Shown in pieces: positions 1 to 7,991 of a DNA stretch of 57,336 nt (the first letter of the stretch is position 1; each line of letters opens with the position of its first letter). The notes below the pieces were generated by a model. It was not told the DNA's origin. It saw only the letters and a list, made by a program, of their open reading frames with translations, and made no database searches. Origin of the DNA: Clostridiales bacterium (GTDB lineage Bacteria; Bacillota; Clostridia; Christensenellales; Aristaeellaceae); assembly GCA_012513645.1 (NCBI GenBank), contig JAAZBU010000038.1:1-57336 (forward strand), in the 5' to 3' direction. The translations under genes were made by a program, and so were the position numbers.

Positions 1-176
1 CCGGCCGTTGCCCCACCTGCCGTGCCAACCGCCGCAGCAACAGCCATGGCGGCGAGCGTCAGATGTACGATGTGATCTGTGATGAATGTGGCGCCACCAC
101 GCAGGTCCCCTTCCAGCCCCGCGGTGATCGTCCGGTGTACTGCCGTGACTGCTTCTCCCGCCACAGCGGCCGGTAA
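1..176 (+). CDS. Zinc-ribbon protein, C-terminal end (partial)
   Basis: The reading frame is open from the window edge (codons in phase with base 3) to TAA at 174-176, so the N-terminus lies outside. About 57 residues are visible. They contain CPTC, then CDEC, then a stretch VPFQPRGDRPVYC followed by RDC. Paired CxxC motifs with an xPFxPxGDRPVYCRxC ending are typical of the small CxxC-x17-CxxC zinc-ribbon proteins. These are probably zinc-binding and otherwise uncharacterised, and are sometimes fused to larger domains. An internal ATG at 63 could start a 37-residue product, but the upstream CPTC in the same frame argues for a longer protein. An intrinsic terminator follows directly. No function beyond metal binding can be assigned. 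Confidence 0.75.
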   Translation, partial: GRCPTCRANRRSNSHGGERQMYDVICDECGATTQVPFQPRGDRPVYCRDCFSRHSGR

Positions 177-196
177 GGATCAGCTAAACAGCAAGG

Positions 197-218
197 CCCG
201 CCGAAAGGCGGGTTTTTT
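197..218 (+). terminator. Intrinsic terminator after the zinc-ribbon gene
   Basis: The stem CCCGCC/GGCGGG (197-202 with 207-212) closes a GAAA loop and is followed by six T (213-218). It sits 21 bases after the stop codon, so it should end the zinc-ribbon transcript. Confidence 0.9.
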
Positions 219-315
219 GCTGCGCTTCTTTCTCGGTTCTGACCCCGTTGCTGATCCATCTGTATGTTCTTCATCCGTATCCTCACGCAACATGCACGCA
301 ACATCATGAGATGGC

Positions 316-343
316 TTGACCGGCAGATGTCCATCAGTATAAT
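316..343 (+). promoter_or_regulatory. Sigma-A promoter of the interrupted hydrolase
   Basis: TTGACC (316-321) and a perfect TATAAT (338-343) are separated by 16 bases. Transcription would begin near 350, about 110 bases before the ATG at 460. I see no other signal in the 219-459 gap. Confidence 0.7.
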
Positions 344-459
344 CTGTAGGTGACAAATGGTATATCTGCGAATCTCATCATTCATATCTTAGGATGCGAA
401 GCGGCAGTCTGTAAATGGACATTGCCTGTTGGGCAAAATATCGGGAAGGCGGAATCATC

Positions 460-1380
460 ATGAAAGAAACTTATTCTTCCGTTCATAAGACAAGGCAGGA
501 TTTGCTGGACGCGATGGGCGAGCTGCCAAGCCCAATAGGGCCTGTGTCGGCCAAGTTGCTGTCCGTTGAAACGCACGAGGCCTTTGTGCTGGAGAGGCTC
601 ATCCTGTCGTTGAATGGATATGAGCCTGTGCCGGCCATCTTTGTTCGCCCCAAGGAAGCAGCGCTCCCCTATCCGACCGTTTTGTTCAACCATTCCCACG
701 GCAATCTGTTCCATATCGGAAAGACTGAACTGCTAAACGGGTGCGACTACATGCTGAGGAAGGGCTATGCCTATTCACTGGCTGAAATGGGCATCGCCTC
801 CCTAGCCATCGACCACATGATGTTTGAGGAGCGTTCCGGGCAGACGGAGAGCTTCACTTAGAAGAAGCTGATATGGGATGGCTATTACATGTGGGCCTGG
901 ATGGTGTTTGACAGCCTCCGCGCGCTGGACTATCTTGCGGCCCGCGAGGATGTAGTCAGCAGCCGCATCGCCACCGTCGGCATGTCAATGGGCAGCAGCA
1001 TGGCGCAGTGGGTAGCGGCACTTGATGAACGAGTCAAAGTGTGTATCGACATCTGCTGCTTGACGAATTACGATGAATTAGTGGCTGAAAATCGCCTGGA
1101 TTACCATGGCATCTACTACTATATTCCCGGGTTTCGCAAGAAGTTCACCACAGCGCAATTGAATGCACTGATCGCACCGCGTCCGCACCTATCGCTGATT
1201 GGTACCTCCGACCCGCTGACACCCCTGCGCGGTGTGGATCGGGATGAAGCGGAGATCCGCGATGCCTATGTCCGCGCCAATGCTGAGCACAACTGGGCTC
1301 TGTTGCGATACCCGGTTGGGCACACCGAAACCCATGAGATGCGCTTTGACGCGATGCAGTTTTTGAAAAAACATCTGTAG
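460..1380 (+). pseudogene. Alpha/beta hydrolase interrupted by an in-frame TAG
   Basis: One continuous reading frame of 306 codons is broken only by TAG at 859-861 (codon 134). The part before it has the N-terminal strands of a dienelactone-hydrolase-like fold. The part after it has the nucleophile elbow GMSMGSS, an acid site GTSDPLTP and a histidine site PVGHTETH, so the whole catalytic triad lies behind the stop. The frame is the same on both sides and homology-like features continue across it, so this is a nonsense mutation, a read-through gene or a sequencing error rather than two genes. The start is ATG 460, with GGGAAGGCGG upstream. An upstream in-frame ATG at 415 lacks a ribosome site. 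Base composition looks less GC-rich than the neighbours, which hints at acquisition. No restart signal is evident near ATG 889. Confidence 0.75.
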
Positions 1381-1463
1381 AAGTTTTTATAGCATTTGAA
1401 CTTTGTAACTGCAGCGCATTGAACTGTTACAGCTTGTGTGACATTCGACCAATTTACTGTATG

Positions 1464-1500
1464 AAAAAAGCCCTGAAAACGCTGTGTTTTCAAGGCTTTT
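1464..1500 (-). terminator. Terminator of the tRNA-Ser pair (bidirectional form)
   Basis: A near-perfect hairpin with arms AAAAGCC-TGAAAAC and GTTTTCA-AGGCTTTT is flanked by A-runs on the left and T-runs on the right. On the minus strand it ends the tRNA transcript with a six-T tail. On the plus strand it can end the hydrolase transcript. Confidence 0.85.
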
Positions 1501-1504
1501 CTCT

Positions 1505-1596
1505 TGGCGGAGAAGCCGGGATTTGAACCCGGGCTGCGCTTTTGACGCACTACTCCCTTAGCAGGGGAGCCCCTTCGGCCACTTGGGTACTTCTCC
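1505..1596 (-). tRNA. tRNA-Ser (anticodon GCU)
   Basis: On the minus strand the acceptor arms GGAGAAG and CTTCTCC pair, with discriminator G and an encoded CCA. The anticodon loop reads CTGCTAA (GCU), decoding AGC/AGU. A long variable arm, as expected for a class II serine tRNA, and the T-loop GGTTCAAATCC are present. It lies 17 bases downstream of a second tRNA-Ser and probably shares its promoter and terminator. Confidence 0.96.
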
Positions 1597-1613
1597 ATAG
1601 CCGGTGGTTGAGA

Positions 1614-1702
1614 TGGCGGAGAGAGAGGGATTCGAACCCCCGGTGCCTTTCGGCATCACCAGTTTTCAAGACTGGCGCCTTAAACCGCTCGGCCATCTCT
1701 CC
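1614..1702 (-). tRNA. tRNA-Ser (anticodon UGA)
   Basis: On the minus strand GGAGAGA pairs with TCTCTCC and the 3' end has GCCA encoded. The anticodon loop is CTTGAAA (UGA), decoding UCN codons. The long variable arm GATGCCGAAAGGCAC and T-loop GGTTCGAATCC are intact. This is the first gene of a two-tRNA transcript. Confidence 0.96.
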
Positions 1703-1736
1703 GCGGTTGCGCCAGCATGCTCTGAAGCGCTTGGCT

Positions 1737-1766
1737 ATGATAGCAAAAAACCGCGCTGCCTGTCAA
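1737..1766 (-). promoter_or_regulatory. Promoter of the tRNA-Ser pair
   Basis: On the minus strand TTGACA (1766-1761) and TATCAT (1742-1737) are separated by 18 bases. The predicted start near 1730 leaves a short leader before the tRNA at 1702. The promoter overlaps the terminator hairpin of the upstream gene. Confidence 0.75.
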
Positions 1767-1797
1767 CCCGTAGAAAGGAAAACAAGCAACGCGGTTT
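1745..1797 (-). terminator. Terminator of the leuS-alr-rsmD-coaD operon
   Basis: On the minus strand an AACCGCG arm (1797-1791), extended by TGC, pairs with a CGCGGTT arm (1755-1749). Six T follow (1750-1745). The loop is long (about 30 bases) and holds the -35 of the tRNA promoter. It lies ten bases after the last operon gene. Confidence 0.6.
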
Positions 1798-1806
1798 GCG
1801 CAATCG

Positions 1807-2451
1807 TCAGCTCTGGTCCTCTTCATCAAAGCCCTGGGAGGCGATGATGTTTTGCTTGAGGATGCGCACCTCGTTAAGCTGCACGGAGACTGCGGCGTCC
1901 ACATGGTCAAGCAGCGTGCCCAGGTCGCGCTGGGTCTGCTGGCGCAGGCCCTCGGCATGCTGATTGGCATTCTCCAGCAGTTCGCGCGCCTGCGCCTCGG
2001 CGCGGGCCAGCACGGTGGTCTGGCTGACCAGCACGTCGGCCTGGGCGCGTGCATCGTCGATCATGTGCTGGGCGCGGTTCTGCGCGTCGGCCAGGATGGC
2101 GCGCGCCTGCTCGTCGGCCTGGCGGGTGGTCTCCTGCCCGTAGGCATCGGCATGTGCCCTGGTCTGCTGCGCGTAGGTATTGGCCTCGGACACCATGCCC
2201 TGGGCCTGGGCCTGGGCGTTGCTCATGGTTTTGTTAGCGGAGTCGGTGGCATCGCCTAAGATCCGCTCCTCATTGGCGATGATCTTGTCGGCCTTTTCCA
2301 ACGAGGGATCGTAGTTGGTCACAATGCGCTTGAGGGCGTCTGTGATCTGGCCTTGGTTGACGATAACAGAGTCGGTAAACGGCATTTTCTTGGCGTTTTG
2401 CAGGCTGAGCGTCAGTTCGTCAATCAGGGCGAAAACTTCGTTCCTGGGCAT
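1807..2451 (-). CDS. Coiled-coil ATP-synthase-b/DivIVA-like protein
   Basis: The 214-residue protein begins MPRNEVFALIDEL. From about residue 65 it is a long helical coiled coil rich in A, Q, E and R (repeats such as AQAQAQGMVSEAN and ADEQARAILADAQ), resembling the stalk of F-type ATP synthase subunit b or DivIVA-like scaffolds. No signal peptide, membrane segment or catalytic motif is seen. The start ATG at 2451 is fixed by AAAGGAGGGG just upstream. It begins one base after the coaD stop, so the two are almost certainly cotranscribed. Small coiled-coil proteins often annotated as ATPase are seen next to coaD in Clostridia (recalled, not checked). The role is probably structural, perhaps cell envelope or division, but this is a guess. 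Confidence 0.75.
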   Translation of the reverse strand: MPRNEVFALIDELTLSLQNAKKMPFTDSVIVNQGQITDALKRIVTNYDPSLEKADKIIANEERILGDATDSANKTMSNAQAQAQGMVSEANTYAQQTRAHADAYGQETTRQADEQARAILADAQNRAQHMIDDARAQADVLVSQTTVLARAEAQARELLENANQHAEGLRQQTQRDLGTLLDHVDAAVSVQLNEVRILKQNIIASQGFDEEDQS

Positions 2452-2452
2452 A

Positions 2453-2971
2453 TTATTCCCCTCCTTTAGTAGGCGTATCATCCGATTGGTCACGCTTATT
2501 GTAAAGGCGCAGCAGGGTTTCGTCAACAGCAGGGGGCACAAAGGGGGATACATCGCCGCCGAAATGGGCGATCTGCCGCACCAAAGAGGAGCTGACGCCC
2601 GCCAGCTCAGGCCGGGTCAGCAGTACCACGGTCTCCAGGCCGGGCAGCAGCTTTTCGTTTGTCCAGGCCATGGCCATCTCGTTCTCCAGGTCCTGCACGC
2701 CCCGGATGCCGCGGATGATAAAATCGGCCTGCTCCTGTTTGACAAACTCTATCAACAGGCCGGAAAAAGCCTTGACCTCGACGCCCTTCACCTGCGCCAG
2801 GGCTTGACTGATGACATCCAGGCGCTGCTGCGTCTCCAGCAGGCCCCGCTTATCCGGGTTAATCAGCACGGCCACAATCAGGCGATCGCACAGCCGCTGC
2901 GCGCGGCGGATCAGATCCAGGTGACCGTTGGTCAGTGGGTCAAAGCTGCCCGGAAATACCGCTGTTTTCAT
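2453..2971 (-). CDS. coaD: Phosphopantetheine adenylyltransferase
   Basis: This cytoplasmic enzyme transfers AMP from ATP to 4'-phosphopantetheine, giving dephospho-CoA, the fourth step of CoA synthesis. The 172 residues match the usual length of about 160. Seen in order are the nucleotidyltransferase motif FPGSFDPLTNGH (TxGH, residues 6-17), RGIRG with the following DLENE segment, and GVSSSLVR (the SSxxVR ATP-binding motif). The last ten or so residues, TPTKGGE, are an extra tail. The start overlaps the end of rsmD by 32 bases, a common rsmD-coaD arrangement in Firmicutes. Expression is therefore tied to the leuS operon. Confidence 0.96.
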   Translation of the reverse strand: MKTAVFPGSFDPLTNGHLDLIRRAQRLCDRLIVAVLINPDKRGLLETQQRLDVISQALAQVKGVEVKAFSGLLIEFVKQEQADFIIRGIRGVQDLENEMAMAWTNEKLLPGLETVVLLTRPELAGVSSSLVRQIAHFGGDVSPFVPPAVDETLLRLYNKRDQSDDTPTKGGE

Positions 2972-3527
2972 CAGCTACCTCCTGCCTGTACCGGACGAAA
3001 TCGATGGATGTCGCCCGGTAGTCCTTGGTACGGAAAACTTCCAGCCCATCAGGCATGGTGACCTGCATGCCACTGTCCCGCTCCAGCATCAGCCAGCCGT
3101 CCGGCGCAAGGAGACCTGCCGCCGATATGTTGTTGAGCACCGGCTCGTACCGCATCTGGTAGGGCGGGTCCAGAAAGATCAGGTTGAAGCGTTCCCCCTC
3201 GCCCGCCAACAGGTCCACCGCCCGCGACCAATCCATGTGCAGCAGCCTGGCGCGGTGCTGTGCCCCCAGTGCGGTCAAATTGGCGCGGATTGCCTGCGCT
3301 GCCTCCCGACTGTCATCACAAAAGACGGCGGTACGTGCCCCCCGGCTGAGTGCCTCCAGCCCCAAGGCCCCGCTGCCCGAAAACAGATCGAGCACCGCTG
3401 CCCCATCCACGCGGCCTTGCAGCACGTTGAACAGGGATTCGCGCGTACGGTCCAGCGTGGGGCGCGTGTGCGCGCCCCGGGGCGTAATCAGGCGCCGGGA
3501 GCCGTATTCGCCGCCGATGATGCGCAT
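2940..3527 (-). CDS. rsmD: 16S rRNA (guanine(966)-N(2))-methyltransferase
   Basis: This methyltransferase uses S-adenosylmethionine to methylate G966 of 16S rRNA on the 30S subunit. The protein has 195 residues. The N-terminus MRIIGGEYGSRRL and the RPTLDRTRESLFN stretch are family hallmarks. The SAM-binding loop is LDLFSGSGALGLEALSRG (about 46-63), and the catalytic motif is DPPY at about 120-123. It lies between a membrane protein gene (gap 6) and coaD (overlap 32 bases), consistent with the conserved rsmD-coaD pair. Nothing is missing. Confidence 0.95.
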   Translation of the reverse strand: MRIIGGEYGSRRLITPRGAHTRPTLDRTRESLFNVLQGRVDGAAVLDLFSGSGALGLEALSRGARTAVFCDDSREAAQAIRANLTALGAQHRARLLHMDWSRAVDLLAGEGERFNLIFLDPPYQMRYEPVLNNISAAGLLAPDGWLMLERDSGMQVTMPDGLEVFRTKDYRATSIDFVRYRQEVADENSGISGQL

Positions 3528-3533
3528 GCCCTG

Positions 3534-4337
3534 CTACACCAGGTTGCGCGGCTGCTGGCGCTGTGCGCGCTCCTTCTTTTGCCGGCGAACACGCCTGCGG
3601 GCATCCGTGCTGATGGCGCCGTGCACGCCCGCGCGCAGCCTGGGCCCCTGCAGGTAGCCCAGCGCATAGCCCAGCGGGATCAGGCAGACCAGCAGCGGGC
3701 TGAGCCGCTCAAGCCACAGCAGCGCCGCGCTGGAAGAGGTGCCGATCATATTGACGAAGGGAAACAGCAGCAGCCTCACCACGATGCGCAGGATGCCCTC
3801 CAGGCCGATCCCCTGATGCTCGTGGTAATACTGAAGCGCCAGCCCCACATCCGCCCTGCGCTCAAAACCTGCCACCCAGCCGGGCAGGCTGCCCAGCCGG
3901 TAATGCTGCTCGGTCGCGATCAAGGCAAACACCAGGCTGAGGAGGATGAGGGGCAGCGTGCCCACCAGCACCGTGAAAAAGCCTTTCAGCGGATGGTAGC
4001 ACCGATCGAGCTCTGCCGATGTGACCTCTTTACCGGCTTCCCGGCGGGCCAGGGCAACCTCCGCGAAGGTGACGTCCTCCATGCCCATCCGGGCGCCGTC
4101 GTTGTACAGCAGCGCGCCAAAGGACAGCAAGACCAGCAGATTGGCCAGCACGCGCCAGACCATTGCATCAAACAGCAGCACCTGCCCGATGAACAGGTAG
4201 GCAAAGATGAACGCCACCTGGTACACCAGAATGCGCAAGCTCCGCTTGGCGGCCAGCACGCTGCGCCAATTGCCCTTCAGGTAGGGCTTGTAGATGAACG
4301 CGGCTTTTTGCTTGCTCTTTCGCGGCTTGCCCTGCAT
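3534..4337 (-). CDS. Polytopic membrane protein of unknown function
   Basis: The 267-residue protein has a basic N-terminus (many K and R in the first 30) and about five hydrophobic segments, around residues 35-55, 62-80, 120-142, 185-205 and 215-235. It ends in a strongly basic tail (RRRVRRQKKERAQRQQ). No motif ties it to a known family. The ATG at 4337 has AAGGAG five bases upstream, whereas a GTG two codons earlier would overlap that site, so the ATG is preferred. It follows alr by two bases and precedes rsmD by six, so it belongs to the operon. A cytoplasmic basic tail could contact nucleic acid or phospholipid head groups, which is inference only. Confidence 0.7.
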   Translation of the reverse strand: MQGKPRKSKQKAAFIYKPYLKGNWRSVLAAKRSLRILVYQVAFIFAYLFIGQVLLFDAMVWRVLANLLVLLSFGALLYNDGARMGMEDVTFAEVALARREAGKEVTSAELDRCYHPLKGFFTVLVGTLPLILLSLVFALIATEQHYRLGSLPGWVAGFERRADVGLALQYYHEHQGIGLEGILRIVVRLLLFPFVNMIGTSSSAALLWLERLSPLLVCLIPLGYALGYLQGPRLRAGVHGAISTDARRRVRRQKKERAQRQQPRNLV

Positions 4338-4339
4338 GC

Positions 4340-5464
4340 TCACTCCTTTTCGTCGGACAGATAGAACTTGGGGATGCGGGCACCGGGTGCCAGCAGAATG
4401 TCATAGGTAACGGTGCCAATGGTGCGCGCCAGCTCATTCGCACCGATAAATGCCCCGCCCTGCTCACCGATGAGCAAAGCCTCGTCACCCGGATAAACGT
4501 CCGGCACGGCGCTCACATCCACCATGAACTGATCCATACAGATGCGCCCGATGATGGGGCAGGATACGCCGTGCACCAGCACGCGCCCCTGGTTGGAGAG
4601 CGCTCTGGGGTAGCCATCGCCATAGCCCGCGGCTACAGTGGCCACCCTGGTCTCCCTGTCGGCGATATAGATGCAGCCATAGCTGACGCTCTCGCCGGCC
4701 TGCAAGGTTTTGACAAAGGTGATCTCGGCTGCGATGCGGATGCAGGGCTTGAAGGCCACAGGGCTGCCCTCCGGCGGATAGCCGTACAGCCCGGTGCCCA
4801 CGCGCACCATGTCAAAATGCGCATCCGGCCGGAACAGGGCGGCGCCCGTGGCAGCGGCGTGGACCAACAGGCCCTCGGGCAGCAGAGGAAGCAACTCGCG
4901 GAAACGCGCCAGTTGAAAATCCGTATATTCCCGCGCCGGGGTATCCGCATCGGCAAAGTGTGTAAACACGCCGTTTACATGCACCAGCGGCGCCTGCTTA
5001 AGGGCCGCAAGCAGCGCCAGCAGCTCCTCCTTGTTGCGCGCGCCGATGCGGTTCATCCCCGTATCCAGCTTGATGTGGGCATCGATGGGCTTGCCGGTCA
5101 GCTGGGCCGCCGCTTGCGCAAGCTGCACGCTGTTTACATCGGGCAGCGGCACCGTCAGGTCGTTCTGGGCTGCTGCCTCCATGCCTTCCCGGTTGAGGGC
5201 GCCAAAGACCAAAGTGGGCGTGGTGACACCGGCCTGGCGCACCACCATCCCCTCCTCCACCAAAGCGACGCCCAACCAGTCCACGCCCTCGCGCTGGGCC
5301 GCCTGGCTGCACTGCACAATCCCGTGGCCATAGGCATCCGCCTTGACCACCAACAACACCTTAACCTTGGGGCCGACAAACTCGCGCAGCATGCGGATAT
5401 TCTCCCGCAGGTTGGGCAGGGAAACCAGGCTGCTTGTCTTGCGCAGAAGCGGAATGTTGCTCAT
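4340..5464 (-). CDS. alr: Alanine racemase
   Basis: This PLP enzyme interconverts L- and D-alanine and supplies D-alanine for peptidoglycan. Its 374 residues match the family. The PLP lysine is K41 in VVKADAYGHG. Downstream are the substrate-site segments HIKLDTGMNRIG and the C-terminal AAGYGDGYPR, and a second-domain tyrosine sits in ESVSYGCIY. The start ATG at 5464 is one base after the leuS stop, so translation is probably coupled to leuS. Linking a cell-wall precursor enzyme with leucyl-tRNA synthetase and CoA synthesis suggests a growth-rate-driven housekeeping operon. Confidence 0.96.
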   Translation of the reverse strand: MSNIPLLRKTSSLVSLPNLRENIRMLREFVGPKVKVLLVVKADAYGHGIVQCSQAAQREGVDWLGVALVEEGMVVRQAGVTTPTLVFGALNREGMEAAAQNDLTVPLPDVNSVQLAQAAAQLTGKPIDAHIKLDTGMNRIGARNKEELLALLAALKQAPLVHVNGVFTHFADADTPAREYTDFQLARFRELLPLLPEGLLVHAAATGAALFRPDAHFDMVRVGTGLYGYPPEGSPVAFKPCIRIAAEITFVKTLQAGESVSYGCIYIADRETRVATVAAGYGDGYPRALSNQGRVLVHGVSCPIIGRICMDQFMVDVSAVPDVYPGDEALLIGEQGGAFIGANELARTIGTVTYDILLAPGARIPKFYLSDEKE

Positions 5465-5465
5465 C

Positions 5466-7886
5466 TTATTTCACCACCAAATTTAATAGTCTGCCGGGCA
5501 CATAGATGGTCTTCACCACGGAGCGGTCGCCCACCAGTTGGCGCACAGCCAGGGAATCGGGCAGCGTGCGCTCCCCCTCCAGCTTATCAAGGGCGCTGGG
5601 CACCATCAGCTTGCCGCGCACCTTGCCGTTGATTTGCACGGCAATCTCCACCTGGTCGCCCACCAACTTGCTCTCATCGTACTGGGGCCAGGGCTGGCCC
5701 CACACCGGATCGCCGTAGCCCTGCTGCTGCCAGATTTCCTCGCAGATATGGGGCGACACCGGGCTGAGCAGCAGCAGCAGCGCCTTGAACTCATCCCGGG
5801 TGATGCTGCCCTTGGCGGTGTAGTCGTTCACCAGCGTCATCAGCGCCGCGATGGCGGTGTTAAACTTCATGCGCTCGTAGTCTTCCGTCACCTTTTTGAT
5901 GGTGCTGTTGACGTTGACAGCCAGGTCGCTGCTCAGGCCTTTGGCCTTGTCGTCCACCATGTCCTGCAGGCGCCATACGCGATCCAGAAAGCGGCGGCAG
6001 CCGCGGGCGCCGTTGGTGTTCCACGGGATGGCCTGGTCAAAGGCACCCATAAACATCTCATACATGCGGAAGGCATCGGCCCCGATCTCGTCAATCATGT
6101 CATCGGGGTTGATGACATTGCCGCGAGATTTGCTCATCTTTTCGCCGTTTTCGCCCAGAATCATGCCGTGGCTGGTACGCTTCTGGTAGGGTTCGGGCGC
6201 CTTCACCTGGCCGATATCATGCAAAAACAGGTGCCAGAAGCGGCTGTACAGCAGGTGGAGCGTGGTATGCTCCATGCCGCCGTTGTACCAGTCCACCGGC
6301 AGCCAGTAGTCCAGCGCCTGCTGGGAGGCAAAGGCCTGATCGTTGTGCGGGTCACAGTAGCGCAGGAAGTACCAGCTGCTGCCGGCCCACTGGGGCATGG
6401 TGTCGGTCTCCCGCTTGGCCGGGCCGCCGCAGGCCGGGCAGGGCACATTGACCCAGTCCGATATGGCGGCCAGCGGGCTTTCCCCTGACTCGGTGGTCTG
6501 GTAGTGCTCCACCTCGGGCAGCAGCAGGGGCAGGTCGCTCTCCTTCAGGGGCACGGCACCGCACTGGGGGCAGTGCACAATCGGGATCGGCTCTCCCCAG
6601 TAGCGCTGGCGGCTGAACACCCAGTCGCGCAGCTTATAGTTCACCTTGCGCTCGCCCAGGCCCTTTTCCTCCAGCCACTTTGTCATCTTTTCCTTGGCTT
6701 CAGTCACATGCAGGCCGTTGAGGAAGCCGGAGTTGACCAGAATGCCCTCCTCGATGTCGGTGTGCGCGGCCTCGTCGATGTTGCCGCCGGCCACCACCTC
6801 CACGATGGGCAGGTTGAAGGCCCGGGCAAACTCCCAGTCCCTGGTATCGTGGCCGGGCACCGCCATGATGGCGCCGGTGCCATAGCTCATCAGCACATAG
6901 TCCGACACCCAGATCGGGATGGCCTGCCCGGTCACCGGGTTGATGGCCTGCACGCCGTCGATGGCCACGCCGGTCTTTTCGTGCACCAATTCGGTGCGCT
7001 CAAAGTCGCTCTTGCGGGCGGCCTCGGCCTGGTAGGCGGACAGCTGGTCCATGTTGGGGATGCGGTCCTTCATCTGGTGCAGCAGCGGGTGCTCGGGCGA
7101 GATCACCATGTAGGTGGCGCCAAACAGCGTATCCGGCCGCGTGGTGAACACCCGCAGGGTGGTATCGCTGCCCTCAATGGCAAAGTCCACCTCAGCGCCC
7201 TCGCTGCGGCCAATCCAGTTGCGCTGCTGGGCCTTTACCCTGTCGATAAAATCCACCGTGTCCAGCCCATCCAGCAGCTTCTGGGCATACTGGGTGATGC
7301 GCAGCATCCACTGATTTTTGACCTTGCGCACCACCTCGCTGCCGCAGCGCTCGCAGACGCCGTCCACCACCTCTTCATTGGCCAGGCCCACCTTGCAGCT
7401 GGTGCACCAGTTGATGGGCATCTCCGCCTTGTAGGCCAGGCCATGTTCAAAGAGTTTGAGGAATATCCACTGCGTCCAGCGGTAACAGTTGGGGTCGGTG
7501 GTATCCACCTCGCGGCTGTAGTCAAAGCTGAAGCCGATGCGCTTGAGCTGGCGGCGGAAGTGGTCGATATTCTCCCGCGTTACCTTGGCGGGATGCACAT
7601 GGTGCTGGATGGCATAGTTTTCGGTGGGCAGGCCAAAGGCATCCCAGCCGATGGGGTACAGCACGTTGTACCCCTCCATGCGGCGCTTGCGGGCGATGAT
7701 GTCCAGCGCCGTATTGCTGCGCGGGTGACCCACATGCAGCCCCGCCCCCGAGGGGTAGGGGAACTCAATCAGGCAATAATACTTGGGCTTGGCATAATCG
7801 CTCTTGGCCTCAAAGGCATGCGATTCATCCCAGATTTGCTGCCATTTTTTCTCGATGATCTCCGGCTGATAGGGCTGTGAATACAT
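5466..7886 (-). CDS. leuS: Leucyl-tRNA synthetase
   Basis: This class I synthetase charges tRNA-Leu. It has 806 residues, the normal bacterial size. The HIGH motif appears as HVGH (residues 51-54) and the KMSKS motif is exact in [10 protein letters not shown]. Between them lies the CP1 editing domain, with the threonine-rich TTRPDTLFG and [12 protein letters not shown] motifs. Cysteine pairs CTSCKVG/CERCG and CPQCG/CPACGG look like zinc sites. The ribosome site AAGGAGGAAG precedes ATG 7886. It is the first gene of a six-gene operon. Only about 70 bases separate it from the divergent deacetylase, leaving no room for a leucine T-box. Confidence 0.97.
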   Translation of the reverse strand: MYSQPYQPEIIEKKWQQIWDESHAFEAKSDYAKPKYYCLIEFPYPSGAGLHVGHPRSNTALDIIARKRRMEGYNVLYPIGWDAFGLPTENYAIQHHVHPAKVTRENIDHFRRQLKRIGFSFDYSREVDTTDPNCYRWTQWIFLKLFEHGLAYKAEMPINWCTSCKVGLANEEVVDGVCERCGSEVVRKVKNQWMLRITQYAQKLLDGLDTVDFIDRVKAQQRNWIGRSEGAEVDFAIEGSDTTLRVFTTRPDTLFGATYMVISPEHPLLHQMKDRIPNMDQLSAYQAEAARKSDFERTELVHEKTGVAIDGVQAINPVTGQAIPIWVSDYVLMSYGTGAIMAVPGHDTRDWEFARAFNLPIVEVVAGGNIDEAAHTDIEEGILVNSGFLNGLHVTEAKEKMTKWLEEKGLGERKVNYKLRDWVFSRQRYWGEPIPIVHCPQCGAVPLKESDLPLLLPEVEHYQTTESGESPLAAISDWVNVPCPACGGPAKRETDTMPQWAGSSWYFLRYCDPHNDQAFASQQALDYWLPVDWYNGGMEHTTLHLLYSRFWHLFLHDIGQVKAPEPYQKRTSHGMILGENGEKMSKSRGNVINPDDMIDEIGADAFRMYEMFMGAFDQAIPWNTNGARGCRRFLDRVWRLQDMVDDKAKGLSSDLAVNVNSTIKKVTEDYERMKFNTAIAALMTLVNDYTAKGSITRDEFKALLLLLSPVSPHICEEIWQQQGYGDPVWGQPWPQYDESKLVGDQVEIAVQINGKVRGKLMVPSALDKLEGERTLPDSLAVRQLVGDRSVVKTIYVPGRLLNLVVK

Positions 7887-7915
7887 TGCACTTCCTCCTT
7901 AGACAAACACAAAGA

Positions 7916-7944
7916 AGTATAGCCAGTCAGGCGGTTTTTGTAAA
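7916..7944 (-). promoter_or_regulatory. Promoter of the leuS operon
   Basis: On the minus strand TTTACA (7944-7939) and TATACT (7921-7916) are separated by 17 bases, giving a start near 7909 and a leader of about 22 bases. It is divergent from, and only 11 bases away from, the deacetylase promoter. Confidence 0.8.
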
Positions 7945-7955
7945 GGCAAATTGCG

Positions 7956-7984
7956 TTGACACACAAAACATCGCGGTCTATACT
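7956..7984 (+). promoter_or_regulatory. Consensus promoter abutting the deacetylase start codon
   Basis: Perfect TTGACA (7956-7961), a 17-base spacer and TATACT (7979-7984). The expected start point (about 7990-7992) coincides with the ATG at 7992, predicting a leaderless or nearly leaderless mRNA. Confidence 0.8.
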
Positions 7985-7991
7985 TGAACGC

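Noticed and set aside
859-861. TAG as a pyrrolysine codon
   Set aside because: No pyl genes or insertion structure are visible in the window, and the protein family does not use pyrrolysine. A nonsense mutation or error is simpler.
460-1702. Genomic island inserted at the tRNA-Ser genes
   Set aside because: The lower-GC hydrolase lies next to the tRNAs, but no integrase or duplicated tRNA end was found.
2928-4364. A 478-codon plus-strand open frame over rsmD and the membrane protein gene
   Set aside because: It overlaps conserved rsmD in antisense, and its composition is Gln/His/Ala-rich without motifs.
7887-7990. Leucine T-box upstream of leuS
   Set aside because: Only about 70 bases separate the divergent promoters from the gene, and no specifier or T-box sequence is present.
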